A DNA stretch of 64,000 nucleotides from Kribbella catacumbae DSM 19601 (lineage in GTDB: Bacteria > Actinomycetota > Actinomycetes > Propionibacteriales > Kribbellaceae). The notes under the pieces were generated by a model. That model was given only the letters and a program-made list of their open reading frames with translations, had not been told where the DNA came from and ran no database searches. Location: assembly GCF_000372465.1 (NCBI RefSeq), contig NZ_AQUZ01000023.1, positions 1-64,000 on the forward strand, given 5' to 3'. The translations under genes were made by a program, and so were the position numbers. Below are positions 36,458 to 45,132 of this stretch, piece by piece. Numbering within the stretch: the stretch's first letter is position 1; each line of letters starts with the position of its first letter.

Positions 36458-39400
36458 AGCTCGCGCTTCGGGGGCTGGTAGCCAGTCTCGGCAATGATCT
36501 TGTCAGCGACCAGCTGATGGTGCCTGGTGGCAGCCGGATCCCCTTGTGCAGCACAGATCTGCGCCAGCAGACCAGCTGCCCGCGCCTCGATGATGCGCAT
36601 GGAGAGGGACCGAGCGTCATCGAGCACCTGGGTCGCGGTGTGGTGTGCCTCTGGTAGCGCGCCCTCGTTGAGCCTGACCGCGGCGAGGCCCAGTTGAGCC
36701 TCAGCGAGCAGGTAGCGGAAGTTGTGGCTGACGGCAATTGCTGCCGTCAGCCGGTAGCACCGCGCGGCTTCCGCCAGTTGGCCCGAGCACAGGCTTCCAT
36801 CGCCTAACAATCTCCACGCAAACGCCTGGTGCACCAGGTCTCCACCGGTCTCGGCCATCTTGAGCGTGGCGTCGGCGTGGGTACGGCCGGCTACTGTTTC
36901 GCCGAGGTCGAGGTAAGTTTCAGCAAGGATGCTGTGGTTCGACGTGAGGAAGAATCCCCGCGCTGACTCAGTGGAGATCTCCAAGGCGGCGTGCAGATCT
37001 GCTAATGCAAGGTCGTACTCACCGAGCAGCCGGTAGGTATCAGCCCGGTTCGTCAGCTTCGCGCAGATCCCGACCGGCCGGCTGAGCTCATGGTCGATCT
37101 CCAGACCGGTGGTCGCCGATTCGACCGCGCCATAGAGGTCGCCGAGCGAGCGCTGGGTTGCGGACAGATTGGTCAGGACCAGGGTGGCCAGCCTCGAATC
37201 CGGGCCGTGCTCGAACAGCTCGCGGCTGCGGGTCAGCAGCCTCTCAGCCTCCAGGAGCTGACCGAGCCCCAGATAGGAGATCGCCATGTTGTTGGTGATG
37301 CTCGCCTCCCCGCGGGCGAAGCCGGACTCCTGGAACAGCGTGAGAGCTGACGCAGCACAATCCAGGGCCGGCTCGAAGTCGCCCAGGCTGTCCGCGAGGT
37401 TGCTCAGGGACTGCCACATCAAACCTTCGGCCACCTTGTTGCCGGCCGTCTGCGCTGCCTCGAGGCCGGCGCTCAAGACGGTGCTCCAGTCATGATGCAG
37501 CCCGGACTGCAGCAGATAATGCCGGAGGACATCGACGAGCTGCCAGGCGAACTCTCCTCGACCGTTGGCGCAGGCGGATTCCACGGCAGCGACGAGGTTG
37601 GCGCGCTCGGATTCCAGCCAGGCGACCGCCTGAGCCGGACCGCTGAACTGTCGCGCCGGTACCGGCGGCTGAGGCAGCCCGGTCAGCACCGGATACTCGA
37701 AGGCTGTGGCCTCGACCGATGACAACAGATACCAGTCATAGAGTCGGCGCAGGGCGTCCGGTGCCTCGCCGGTGTCGCTGACGACGTCCTCGGCGTACAG
37801 CCTCAGGAGGTCGTGCAGGTGGTATCGGGCCAGGGTCCGCCGTTGTGCGAGGTTTGCGGCCGAGAGGACATCCAGTACTTCGCGCGCCCCGTCGAGGTCA
37901 ACGCCGAACAGGGCAGCGGCCGCCGGCAAAGTGAAGTCTTCCCCAGGAACCAGCCCAAGCAGCCGGAAGCCACGTTGAGCATCCGCGGGAAGACTCCGGT
38001 AGGACAGCTCGAAGGCGAGGCCGACGGCGGCACGAGGGTCGCCGGGGATTCTCAGCTTGTCCAGTCGATCTCCGGTTTGCAGATCGGCGACGTGTTCGGC
38101 CAGGGAGGCGCGGGGCCGGGCGGCGATGTTCGCGCCGGCGATTCGCAGTGCGAGGGGGAGTCGGTCACACAGACGCACGAGCGCTTCCAGTGCCGGCGGG
38201 TCGGCTCGGAGGGCTGCTCCACCGACCATCCGCTCGAGCAGGGCGGTCGCATCCGTGGGGTCGAGGACGTCGAGCGCCAACCGGTGGGCACCGTCCAACG
38301 CCGCCAGCCCGACGAGATCCTGACGGCTGGTCACGAGCACGGCGCATCCGTCGCTACCAGGCAGCAGGGGGCGTACCTGATCGACCGTGCGTGCGTCGTC
38401 CAGGAGAATCAGCACCCGGCGATCCACGAGCCGGTCACGCAGCGCCGCACTCCGCGCCCCGATGTCATCCGGAACCGCAGGACTGTCCAGCCCGGCCAGC
38501 CGCAGCATCTCCACCAGGAGATCTCCGGCCGGGCGCGGGGAATCGCTCGCGCCACCGAGTCGGACATACCATTGCCCGTCAGGGAACCGGTGCCGCACTC
38601 GATGTGCCAGCTTGATTGCGAGGGCGGTCTTGCCGACACCTGGAGTGCCGCTGATGGCGACGATCGGTACGCCGTCAGCCAGGACCTGGCGCTCGAGGTA
38701 CTCGAGGTGTGCCGCCCGGCCGACAAAATCCCGGATGTCCAGCGGTAGTTGTGCACGCGGAACCCAGACGTCTGGCACAGAACCAGTTGCCGGGATCAGG
38801 CTGCGATCGGCTGTGAGGATCAACTGACGCAGTCGTTGGAGCTCAGGACTCGGGTCTATGCCGAGTTCGTGGGCAAGCCAGCGCGCCAGCTCCGTGTAGA
38901 CGTCGAGTGCCTCGGACTGCCGGTCTGCCCTGTACAGGGCAAGCATCCGCTGTGCCCAGAGTCGCTCGCGATGCGGATGCTGCTTGGTCAGCGTGGTGAG
39001 GGTGCCAACCAGCTCGGCGCTCTCGCCGAGTTTCAACCTGGCCTGCATCAGCAGCTCGATCGCGTGTAGGCGCTCTTCGTTGAGCCCGGCTGCCTCTTCC
39101 CGCTGCAGGGACGTCACCGAGATGCCACCGAAGGGATCCCCGCGCCACAGGTCAAGTGCACGGGTGAGCAGGTCGACAGTCTGCAAAGGGTCGACAGTCT
39201 GTATCGACTCATCCTTGAGACGGCGGAACGCGACCAGGTCGGCAGGCCGCTCGTCGAGCTGGTACCCCGGCGGGCGGGTCTGAACGAGATCCGCGCCGAC
39301 GGCGGCCCGGAGTCGTCCCACGTAGGTGTGGACGGAGGCCCTTCGGTCGGCAGGAGGAGTCGCATGCTCCCATAGTTGTTCTGCCAGCTCGTCCATCGTC

Positions 39401-39522
39401 ACGATCGTTCCGGAGCGCATCAGGAGAATGGCGAGCAGCGTTCGGACGCGCAGCGACGGCAGGGGAACTACATCCCCGGCGTCGTCGACGACCTCGAGGG
39501 GCCCTAGTACCCGGAACTCCAA
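36442..39522 (-). CDS. SARP/AfsR-type regulator with BTAD, NB-ARC and TPR domains
   Basis: 1026 residues from a TTG start at 39522, supported by GGAAGGAG eight bases upstream. Domains mirror the paralogue at 15331: winged helix (MEFRVLGPLEVVDDAG), BTAD (ending ELGIDPSPELQRLRQL), NB-ARC with P-loop SGTPGVGKTALA near residue 290 and VLILLDDARTVDQVRPLLPG, then TPRs. It converges on the LamG-RHS pair and shares a terminator with it. It may regulate that pair or distant genes. The perfect palindrome at 39601-39616 lies in its upstream region. Confidence 0.93.
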   Translation of the reverse strand: MEFRVLGPLEVVDDAGDVVPLPSLRVRTLLAILLMRSGTIVTMDELAEQLWEHATPPADRRASVHTYVGRLRAAVGADLVQTRPPGYQLDERPADLVAFRRLKDESIQTVDPLQTVDLLTRALDLWRGDPFGGISVTSLQREEAAGLNEERLHAIELLMQARLKLGESAELVGTLTTLTKQHPHRERLWAQRMLALYRADRQSEALDVYTELARWLAHELGIDPSPELQRLRQLILTADRSLIPATGSVPDVWVPRAQLPLDIRDFVGRAAHLEYLERQVLADGVPIVAISGTPGVGKTALAIKLAHRVRHRFPDGQWYVRLGGASDSPRPAGDLLVEMLRLAGLDSPAVPDDIGARSAALRDRLVDRRVLILLDDARTVDQVRPLLPGSDGCAVLVTSRQDLVGLAALDGAHRLALDVLDPTDATALLERMVGGAALRADPPALEALVRLCDRLPLALRIAGANIAARPRASLAEHVADLQTGDRLDKLRIPGDPRAAVGLAFELSYRSLPADAQRGFRLLGLVPGEDFTLPAAAALFGVDLDGAREVLDVLSAANLAQRRTLARYHLHDLLRLYAEDVVSDTGEAPDALRRLYDWYLLSSVEATAFEYPVLTGLPQPPVPARQFSGPAQAVAWLESERANLVAAVESACANGRGEFAWQLVDVLRHYLLQSGLHHDWSTVLSAGLEAAQTAGNKVAEGLMWQSLSNLADSLGDFEPALDCAASALTLFQESGFARGEASITNNMAISYLGLGQLLEAERLLTRSRELFEHGPDSRLATLVLTNLSATQRSLGDLYGAVESATTGLEIDHELSRPVGICAKLTNRADTYRLLGEYDLALADLHAALEISTESARGFFLTSNHSILAETYLDLGETVAGRTHADATLKMAETGGDLVHQAFAWRLLGDGSLCSGQLAEAARCYRLTAAIAVSHNFRYLLAEAQLGLAAVRLNEGALPEAHHTATQVLDDARSLSMRIIEARAAGLLAQICAAQGDPAATRHHQLVADKIIAETGYQPPKRELHQPG

Positions 39523-39596
39523 CTCTGAGACTCCTTCCGCGATGAACCCTGCCGACAGTGTGTCGCATCTCGGATCACCGCGGCCCTCTTAGATCC

Positions 39597-39620
39597 ACCT
39601 TTCAGCGCACGCTGAAGGGT
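39597..39620. promoter_or_regulatory. Palindrome upstream of the second SARP gene
   Basis: TTCAGCG-CA-CGCTGAA (39601-39616) is perfectly symmetric and extends to a 24-bp palindrome with one mismatch pair (ACCT...GGGT). It is about 75 bp upstream of the TTG start, a plausible operator position. Binding factor unknown. Confidence 0.45.
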
Positions 39621-39784
39621 GATCATTCGCGGCCTTCGTTGTCACCGGCAAGGAGTGATCGCACGCTCTCGGCTAGTAAGGAGCGCCGGGGTGGCCCGTA
39701 CGTGGCGCCGGTCGCGGAGCGGGAGCCGAGATCGCGAGTGTTGCGGTGCGGCCAGGTGAGGGCGACGGCCTGGGAGATCTTCGC

Positions 39785-40045
39785 CTACGGAGCCGGGCGC
39801 CGCCGCAGCATGATGACGAGGACGATCGTCGTGATGGCTGCAGTGAAGACGGCGGCGGCGAGGCCGTAGGGGATGGACTGCATCGAGTTGTAAAACTCGG
39901 CGTCCGGTTCACCGTCGCAGTGGCAGGGGGTCGCGTCGTCGACGATGCGCCAGGTGACGATGCCACCGATGAGTCCGTTGATCGGCACGACGAGGCACCC
40001 GAACAGCCATCTGTAACCGGCGTTACCTCTTGGACCATTGCTCAC
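39785..40045 (-). CDS. Small two-helix membrane protein, hypothetical
   Basis: 86 residues from GTG 40045. Two hydrophobic segments (WLFGCLVVPINGLIGGIV and GLAAAVFTAAITTIVLVIML) flank a polar loop containing CHCDGEPD, probably outside the membrane, and a basic RRRPAP end. Family unknown; codon usage is normal for the region. Confidence 0.6.
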   Translation of the reverse strand: MSNGPRGNAGYRWLFGCLVVPINGLIGGIVTWRIVDDATPCHCDGEPDAEFYNSMQSIPYGLAAAVFTAAITTIVLVIMLRRRPAP

Positions 40046-40343
40046 AATCGGAACGTAGCGCAGCCGCGGGTTAGAGCTTGTCGGTGATCACGCCTAGGAT
40101 GAGTCGCCCAAGGGGAGGAGTGCCAGGGTGCAGCTCATCCGGCCCCCGCGTGAGAGATCATCGGTCTGTTCACGACAGTGGCGACATCGATATCGAGCCT
40201 CGCAAGACGTTACTCGTGGGCGTCAACGAGGCGGCCAAGACCGCCCTGGTGGGTGCCTTACGGACCGATGACGGAACCGGCCCGGCTGGTCTGTTCGGCG
40301 CTACCGTCAGAACCGGGAACGCCTGAGGTTGGAGATGATTCTG
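40046..40343. other. 298-bp stretch without a clear gene
   Basis: A short + frame between 40078 and 40326 reads KTLLVGVNEAAKTALVGALR and GPAGLFGATVRTGNA, which could be a fragment, but there is no family match and no ribosome-binding site. It probably holds the promoter of the lipoprotein gene that follows. Confidence 0.3.
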
Positions 40344-40883
40344 ATGCGCACGGTTGCCGTACTCACTGGCTGCGGATTGCTGCTGGTTGGCTGTGGAAGC
40401 GATCCGGGAGCGGGCCCGCAACCAGCGGCGCCGACATCCTCGGCCACGGTGCCATCGTCACCTCAGGCTTCGCCGGGCGTCAGCTCGACTTCGCCGGAGA
40501 AGCAGTCCACGTCGCCGGCGCCTGCTGGGACTGGTGTCAAGACGGCTGCGAGTGATTTCGGAGTGATTCTGTTCGACACTGCGGGTCAGGCGATCTATCT
40601 GTTCGACAAGGAGAAGTCGGCGGCCGCGGCGTGCTACGGAGCCTGTGCCGAGGCCTGGCCGCCGGTGCTGACGAAGGGCACACCGAAGGCGCTCGGCGAG
40701 GTGAAGCAGTCCCTGCTTGGCACGACGAAGCGGACCGACGGCTCGACCCAGGTCACCTACGGCGGACATCCGCTGTACTTCTATGCGCATGAGAGCAAGA
40801 ACGAGGTGAAGTGCCACAACATCGAGGGCTTCGGCGGATTGTGGCTCGCAGTCACCTCGGCCGGCGTGGCAGCGCCCGTCTGA
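40344..40883 (+). CDS. Lipoprotein of the COG4315 secreted-repeat family
   Basis: 179 residues from ATG 40344 (GAGGTTGGAG upstream). Lipobox LLLVGC, a Ser/Thr/Pro linker, then one pair of COG4315-type repeats: GVILFDTAGQAIYLFDKEKSAAAACYG with CAEAWPPV, and VTYGGHPLYFYAHE with GFGGLWLAV. Such proteins are predicted to sit on the outer face of the membrane; function is unknown. Confidence 0.87.
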   Translation: MRTVAVLTGCGLLLVGCGSDPGAGPQPAAPTSSATVPSSPQASPGVSSTSPEKQSTSPAPAGTGVKTAASDFGVILFDTAGQAIYLFDKEKSAAAACYGACAEAWPPVLTKGTPKALGEVKQSLLGTTKRTDGSTQVTYGGHPLYFYAHESKNEVKCHNIEGFGGLWLAVTSAGVAAPV

Positions 40884-40888
40884 GTCGG

Positions 40889-41020
40889 TCGAGTCCGATC
40901 AAAAACCTCGGCTCGCGTCCGGTCGAGATACCTCTGCAGCGCTGCGGTGTAGAGCTCTTCCATGCCGCCGAAGGCGTTGTAGAGACTCGACCGGCTCAGC
41001 CCGGTCGCGGACACGACCAA
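40889..41020 (-). pseudogene. TetR regulator relic (HTH only)
   Basis: The minus strand encodes VVSATGLSRSSLYNAFGG and MEELYTAALQRYLDRTR, the recognition helix and following helix of a TetR-family regulator. The first helices and the whole ligand domain are missing; the fragment ends at the lipoprotein stop on one side and runs into the HAD leader on the other. Confidence 0.6.
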
Positions 41021-41043
41021 TCCAAGATGAGGGGTGTGGCGCG

Positions 41044-41733
41044 ATGGTGACTAACCAACGGCCTGAAGTGCTGGTGCTGGACGTCAACGAGACCCTGTCC
41101 GACATGGAACCGCTGCGTGCCCGTTTCAAGGCCGTGGGGTTGCCCTCGCATGCCCTGGACACGTGGTTCGCGGCCACGCTCCGGGACGGATTCGCGCTCA
41201 CAGCCGCCGACTCGTACGCCGCCTTCCGCACGATCGGCAGCGACGTGCTCCACTCGATGCTTCTGGGCGCAGGGCTCGACGCGACAGATGACGTGATCAG
41301 CAGCGTGTTGTCCGGATTCACCCGATTGCATGCACATCCGGACGTCGCGCCCGGGCTGATGCGGCTGCACGAGCTCGGGTTCCGCCTGGTCACCTTGACG
41401 AACGGCGCAGCGGCGATGTCGGAGCAGATGTTCGCCGAGGCCGGGGTTCTCCAACTGCTGGAGCATCGACTGGACGTCGAGAAGCCCGGTCGCTGGAAAC
41501 CCCACGCCGCGTCGTACCGGTACGCCGCCGAGGTCTGCAAGACACAGGTGGACCGGATGGCTTTGCTGGCGGTACACCCGTGGGACATCGACGGAGCTCG
41601 TCGGGCCGGGATGCTCGGCTACTACCTGGATCGACGGCGGACGCCGTACCCGCAAGCATTCCTGCCGCCCAACCTCACCGCCCCCGACCTCGAATCGCTG
41701 GCCGAAACGCTTGCCGCGTCGTACCAGTCATAG
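41044..41733 (+). CDS. HAD-superfamily haloacid dehalogenase type II-like hydrolase
   Basis: 229 residues. Motif I is VLDVNETLSDM with the nucleophile Asp; motif II LVTLTNGA; the conserved Lys lies in KPGRWKPHAASY; motif III AVHPWDIDGARRAGM. This order fits L-2-haloacid dehalogenase-type enzymes, which hydrolyse small haloacids or phosphoesters; the true substrate is unknown. The gene lies in + orientation between the TetR relic and the peptidase. Confidence 0.86.
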   Translation: MVTNQRPEVLVLDVNETLSDMEPLRARFKAVGLPSHALDTWFAATLRDGFALTAADSYAAFRTIGSDVLHSMLLGAGLDATDDVISSVLSGFTRLHAHPDVAPGLMRLHELGFRLVTLTNGAAAMSEQMFAEAGVLQLLEHRLDVEKPGRWKPHAASYRYAAEVCKTQVDRMALLAVHPWDIDGARRAGMLGYYLDRRRTPYPQAFLPPNLTAPDLESLAETLAASYQS

Positions 41734-41894
41734 CCGTGATCGCTTGGAGGTCCGGACCGTCGCTGTGCGGCGGACAGCGAGCCGGTCGGAGCCCACTGCG
41801 CGGACATCGCCGGATCAGGGAAGCGGAGCCATTGCCGGGATTCATCGGCGCAACTAGGGTCGGGATCAAACAGCTGCCCCTGGAGGTGCCCGCC

Positions 41895-42920
41895 ATGCGC
41901 CGATTGCTTGCTGTGTTGATGGTCGCCGGCCTCGCCGTGCCGGTTGCGACCACTGCATCCGCCGACCCACAGACCGTCCCGAACGGCCCGTGGGTGCAGG
42001 ACTCTCAACATGTCGGCCTGGAGCGCCTGCACTCCTACGACGAGATGGTGAAGGCACTCCGGCAGATCGAGCGCAAGTCACAGGGCCGGGTCGCGCTGGA
42101 GACGGTAGGCCGTTCGAACGAGGGCCGCGACCTGTACCTCGCGAAGGTCGGCACAGGGGCGACGAAAGTCCTCTACATCACCCAGCAGCACGGCAACGAG
42201 CCACTGGGGACGGAGGCCGCGCTGCAGTTGCTGCAGCGGCTGGGCAACGGCGGCGCCGGCTGGGACGCCATCCTCAGCAAGGTGACCCTGCTGGTCATCC
42301 CCAAGGTGAACCCGGACGGCTCCGAGCGATTCCAGCGGCAGAACCACGACCCGGACTGTTCAGGCGCCTTCTGTACGCCGGGTGTCGGGTTCGACGTCAA
42401 CCGCTGGCACGACCCAGCTGTTCCGCCCGAGGCGAACCCGGTCCCCGAGGCGGCCGCAGTGCAACGGGTCGCCATCCGGTACCAGCCGAGGGTGGTCGTC
42501 GACTACCACCACCAGGGCTCGTACCGCAGTGCCGACGGAGACCTGATCACCACGTCGATCTTCTGGCCGAACCACCCGGATGCACCAGCCCCGGCCGTCG
42601 CGCTGTCGAGACAGCTGTGCCTGGTCATCTCCGACACCCTGATGCACTACGGGTTCGCCGAGGTCAGTCAGTACCCGGGCACGTTGCCGCGGGGGATCGC
42701 GCGCAACTCGTACGGCATCCGCGGCACCGGCAGCGTCCTGGTCGAGCTGCGCGGCGATATCGGGCAGAAGAGTTCCGGGATGCTGGTCCGGACGGCGTAC
42801 GCCTCGATGGCGGCACTGCTGGAGTCGATCGCGGAGGGCACGGTCTTCACCCAGGACCCGGCCCGCGCCGACACGATCCCGCTGCGGGGCGAGTTCATCG
42901 AGAACCCGCACGAGGAATAG
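41895..42920 (+). CDS. Secreted M14 family zinc carboxypeptidase
   Basis: 341 residues from ATG 41895 with GGAGGT upstream. A signal peptide (LLAVLMVAGLAVPVATTASA) precedes an M14 catalytic domain: the zinc ligands are in QQHGNEPLGTE (HxxE) and VVDYHHQGS, VNPDGSERF carries the substrate-binding Asn/Asp region, and the general base is probably the Glu of VLVELRG. It should trim C-terminal residues from peptides, or act on peptidoglycan stems, outside the cell. Confidence 0.88.
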   Translation: MRRLLAVLMVAGLAVPVATTASADPQTVPNGPWVQDSQHVGLERLHSYDEMVKALRQIERKSQGRVALETVGRSNEGRDLYLAKVGTGATKVLYITQQHGNEPLGTEAALQLLQRLGNGGAGWDAILSKVTLLVIPKVNPDGSERFQRQNHDPDCSGAFCTPGVGFDVNRWHDPAVPPEANPVPEAAAVQRVAIRYQPRVVVDYHHQGSYRSADGDLITTSIFWPNHPDAPAPAVALSRQLCLVISDTLMHYGFAEVSQYPGTLPRGIARNSYGIRGTGSVLVELRGDIGQKSSGMLVRTAYASMAALLESIAEGTVFTQDPARADTIPLRGEFIENPHEE

Positions 42921-43118
42921 GGGACAGTCGCCTGGCCCGGGCTGATTCGGGACGGGGCGGAGTCAGTCGATGGGTACGGCGATCGAGGTCGAAGGGCTCG
43001 TCCTGGCAGAACCCGCTCTACTCCGGCCGGCTCAAGGGCCTGAACGCTACAGCGTGTACGGCCCATTAGCCGTCGGCTGGTTCGCTGTGAAGGCCACGGC
43101 CGGACCGCCGGCCAAGGC

Positions 43119-43199
43119 CTTGCGCAGTTCGGCGACACCTCATCGAGCGGTGCGAGCTGGTAGATCCGGCCCGCGTCGAGATGCGGAGGAGTACTCATC
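43119..43199 (-). pseudogene. 5' relic of an unrecognised gene behind the liv operon
   Basis: The minus strand just below livM starts MSTPPHLDAGRIYQLAPLDE and, after a one-frame shift, continues ELRKALAGGPAVAFTANQP to a stop near 43065. The two halves read like one short protein interrupted by a frameshift. Family unknown. Confidence 0.3.
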
Positions 43200-44261
43200 T
43201 CAAGACTTCGGAGCCACGGCCGGCTCCTGCTCGGCCGCGGGGACCGTCGTACCGCTGAGGTGCGGCTCCGCGTCCGGAACGTGACGGCGGCGCCGTAGCA
43301 GGTGCGCAACGGTTCCCCAGACGCCTCGGCGGAAGAGCAGCACGACCCCCACGAAGATCAGACCGGTGATGAGGCCCGGACCGGTGATGTTCACCGGCCC
43401 GATATGGATACCAGAGGTCGCGAGGTAGTCCTCCACCTGCACGATCACAGCGGCGCCGATCATGCTGCCCCACAACGTCCCGATGCCACCGAGCACCGTC
43501 ATGATCACGACCTTGCCGGACGTCGTCCAGTACACCTCCTGCAGAGAGGCGAACCCGTGGCTGACCGCGTAAAGCCCACCAGCGAGCCCGGACAGACCCG
43601 CGGAGATGACGAAGACCATCACCTTGTACCGATCCACGGGATACCCGAGGGAGCGCGATCTGGCCGGGTTCTCCCGGATCGCGACGAGCACCCGGCCGAA
43701 GGGGGAGTGGACCACCCGCCACGCGATGAGCAATCCGATCAACGCGATCGGCAGACCGGCGTAGTAGAAGTAGAACGGGTCCGAGAGATCCAGCCCGAAC
43801 AGGTTCTTCGGGATTCCCTGCAGCCCGTTCTCCCCACCGGTAAGGCCGCGCCACTGGTTCGCGACGTAGTACACCATCTGCGCGAAGGCGAGAGTCACCA
43901 TCGCGAAATAGATGCCGGTACGCCGTACTGCGAGCAGCGCGATCGGCACGGCCAGCACCATCGCCACGACAGCCGCGCCGAGAACCGCGACGGGGAAAGG
44001 CGCGCCAGTCTCGATGGCGATCGTGCCGGCCGTGTACGCCGCGCTGCCCCAGAACGCAGCATGGCCGAACGACAGCAGGCCGGTGAACCCGAGCAGCAGA
44101 TCGAGCGCCACCGCGAACAGCGCCCAGGCTACGATGTCCATCGCGATCGGCGGGTAGATGAGCCAGGGCAGCGCGAGCGCGATCAGCAGTCCGCCGAGGA
44201 CGGCGACCAGTCGCCACAGGCGCGGCATCGCGGCCAACTTGCGGAACACCAGCGCCGTCAT
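43200..44261 (-). CDS. livM: Branched-chain amino-acid-type ABC permease (LivM)
   Basis: 353 residues with about eight to ten hydrophobic helices. GLLSFGHAAFWGSAAYTAG and AIRENPARSRSLGYPVDRYKVMVFVISAGLSGLAGGLYA are typical of LivM. It forms the second channel subunit with LivH. The start overlaps the livH stop (ATGA), so it is translated with it. Last gene of the operon reading livG-livF-livK-livH-livM; the C-terminal tail is polar. Confidence 0.92.
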   Translation of the reverse strand: MTALVFRKLAAMPRLWRLVAVLGGLLIALALPWLIYPPIAMDIVAWALFAVALDLLLGFTGLLSFGHAAFWGSAAYTAGTIAIETGAPFPVAVLGAAVVAMVLAVPIALLAVRRTGIYFAMVTLAFAQMVYYVANQWRGLTGGENGLQGIPKNLFGLDLSDPFYFYYAGLPIALIGLLIAWRVVHSPFGRVLVAIRENPARSRSLGYPVDRYKVMVFVISAGLSGLAGGLYAVSHGFASLQEVYWTTSGKVVIMTVLGGIGTLWGSMIGAAVIVQVEDYLATSGIHIGPVNITGPGLITGLIFVGVVLLFRRGVWGTVAHLLRRRRHVPDAEPHLSGTTVPAAEQEPAVAPKS

Positions 44262-45130
44262 ACGGCAGTCTCCTCACGGCCGAACAGCCCGGCCGGTCGC
44301 CACAGCAGCACGACGGCCATCAGGATGAAGACCGACGTGGTCGCCAGTCCGGGGACGTACACATTGCCGAGCGCCTGCAGCATGCCGATCAGGAACCCGG
44401 CGGCGACCGAGCCGAAGATCGACCCGAGTCCGCCGATCACGACGACCGCGAAGACGAGGATGATCAGGTCCGCTCCCATCAGGGGACTGACCGCCCGCAT
44501 CGGCGCAGCCAGCACGCCGGAGAGCGCTGCCAGGGCGATCCCGAACCCGAAGACCGGCGAGATCCACCGCCCGACGTCGATCCCCATCGCCCGGGTCAGT
44601 TCGGGTCGTTCGGTCGCCGCGCGGATGATCATCCCCACCCGAGTCCGGGCCAGGAGCAACCAAGCACCCACCGAAACGAGCACGGAGAACACCAGCACGA
44701 ACACCTGGTAGGCCGGGAAGTCGAACAGCCCGAGGTCGACCGTGCCGCGGAGCCCGGCTGGTTGCGGATACGGCTGCGGCTGCGAGCCGTACTTCATCCG
44801 CAGCAGATCCTGGAGGATCAGCGTCAGGCCGAAGGTCAGCAGGAAATTGTACAGCGGGTCCAGCGCGACCAGGCGGCGTACGAGCAATCGCTCCAACGCC
44901 ATTCCCACCGCACCGAGCGCCAGCGGCACCACCAGCAGGGCGACCCAGAAGTTGACGCCGGCCTCGTTGAGCAGGATGAACGCGCCAAACGCACCGAGCA
45001 TGTAGAACGCACCATGGGCGAAGTTGACCACGCCGAGCATTCCGAAGATGACGGCCAGCCCGAGCGCCAGCAGTGCGTAGAAGCTGCCGTTGACGAGTCC
45101 GTTGAAGGCGTGTTGAAGCAGGTCAGTCAT
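44258..45130 (-). CDS. livH: Branched-chain amino-acid-type ABC permease (LivH)
   Basis: 290 residues from ATG 45130 (MTDLLQHAFNGLVNGSFYALLALG), about eight helices, with the LivH signature GVVNFAHGAFYMLGAF and the EAA-like loop IRAATERPELTRAMGIDVGRW. The longer frame upstream belongs to the livK coding region in another frame. Membrane partner of LivM in the same importer. Confidence 0.92.
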   Translation of the reverse strand: MTDLLQHAFNGLVNGSFYALLALGLAVIFGMLGVVNFAHGAFYMLGAFGAFILLNEAGVNFWVALLVVPLALGAVGMALERLLVRRLVALDPLYNFLLTFGLTLILQDLLRMKYGSQPQPYPQPAGLRGTVDLGLFDFPAYQVFVLVFSVLVSVGAWLLLARTRVGMIIRAATERPELTRAMGIDVGRWISPVFGFGIALAALSGVLAAPMRAVSPLMGADLIILVFAVVVIGGLGSIFGSVAAGFLIGMLQALGNVYVPGLATTSVFILMAVVLLWRPAGLFGREETAV

Positions 45131-45132
45131 TC

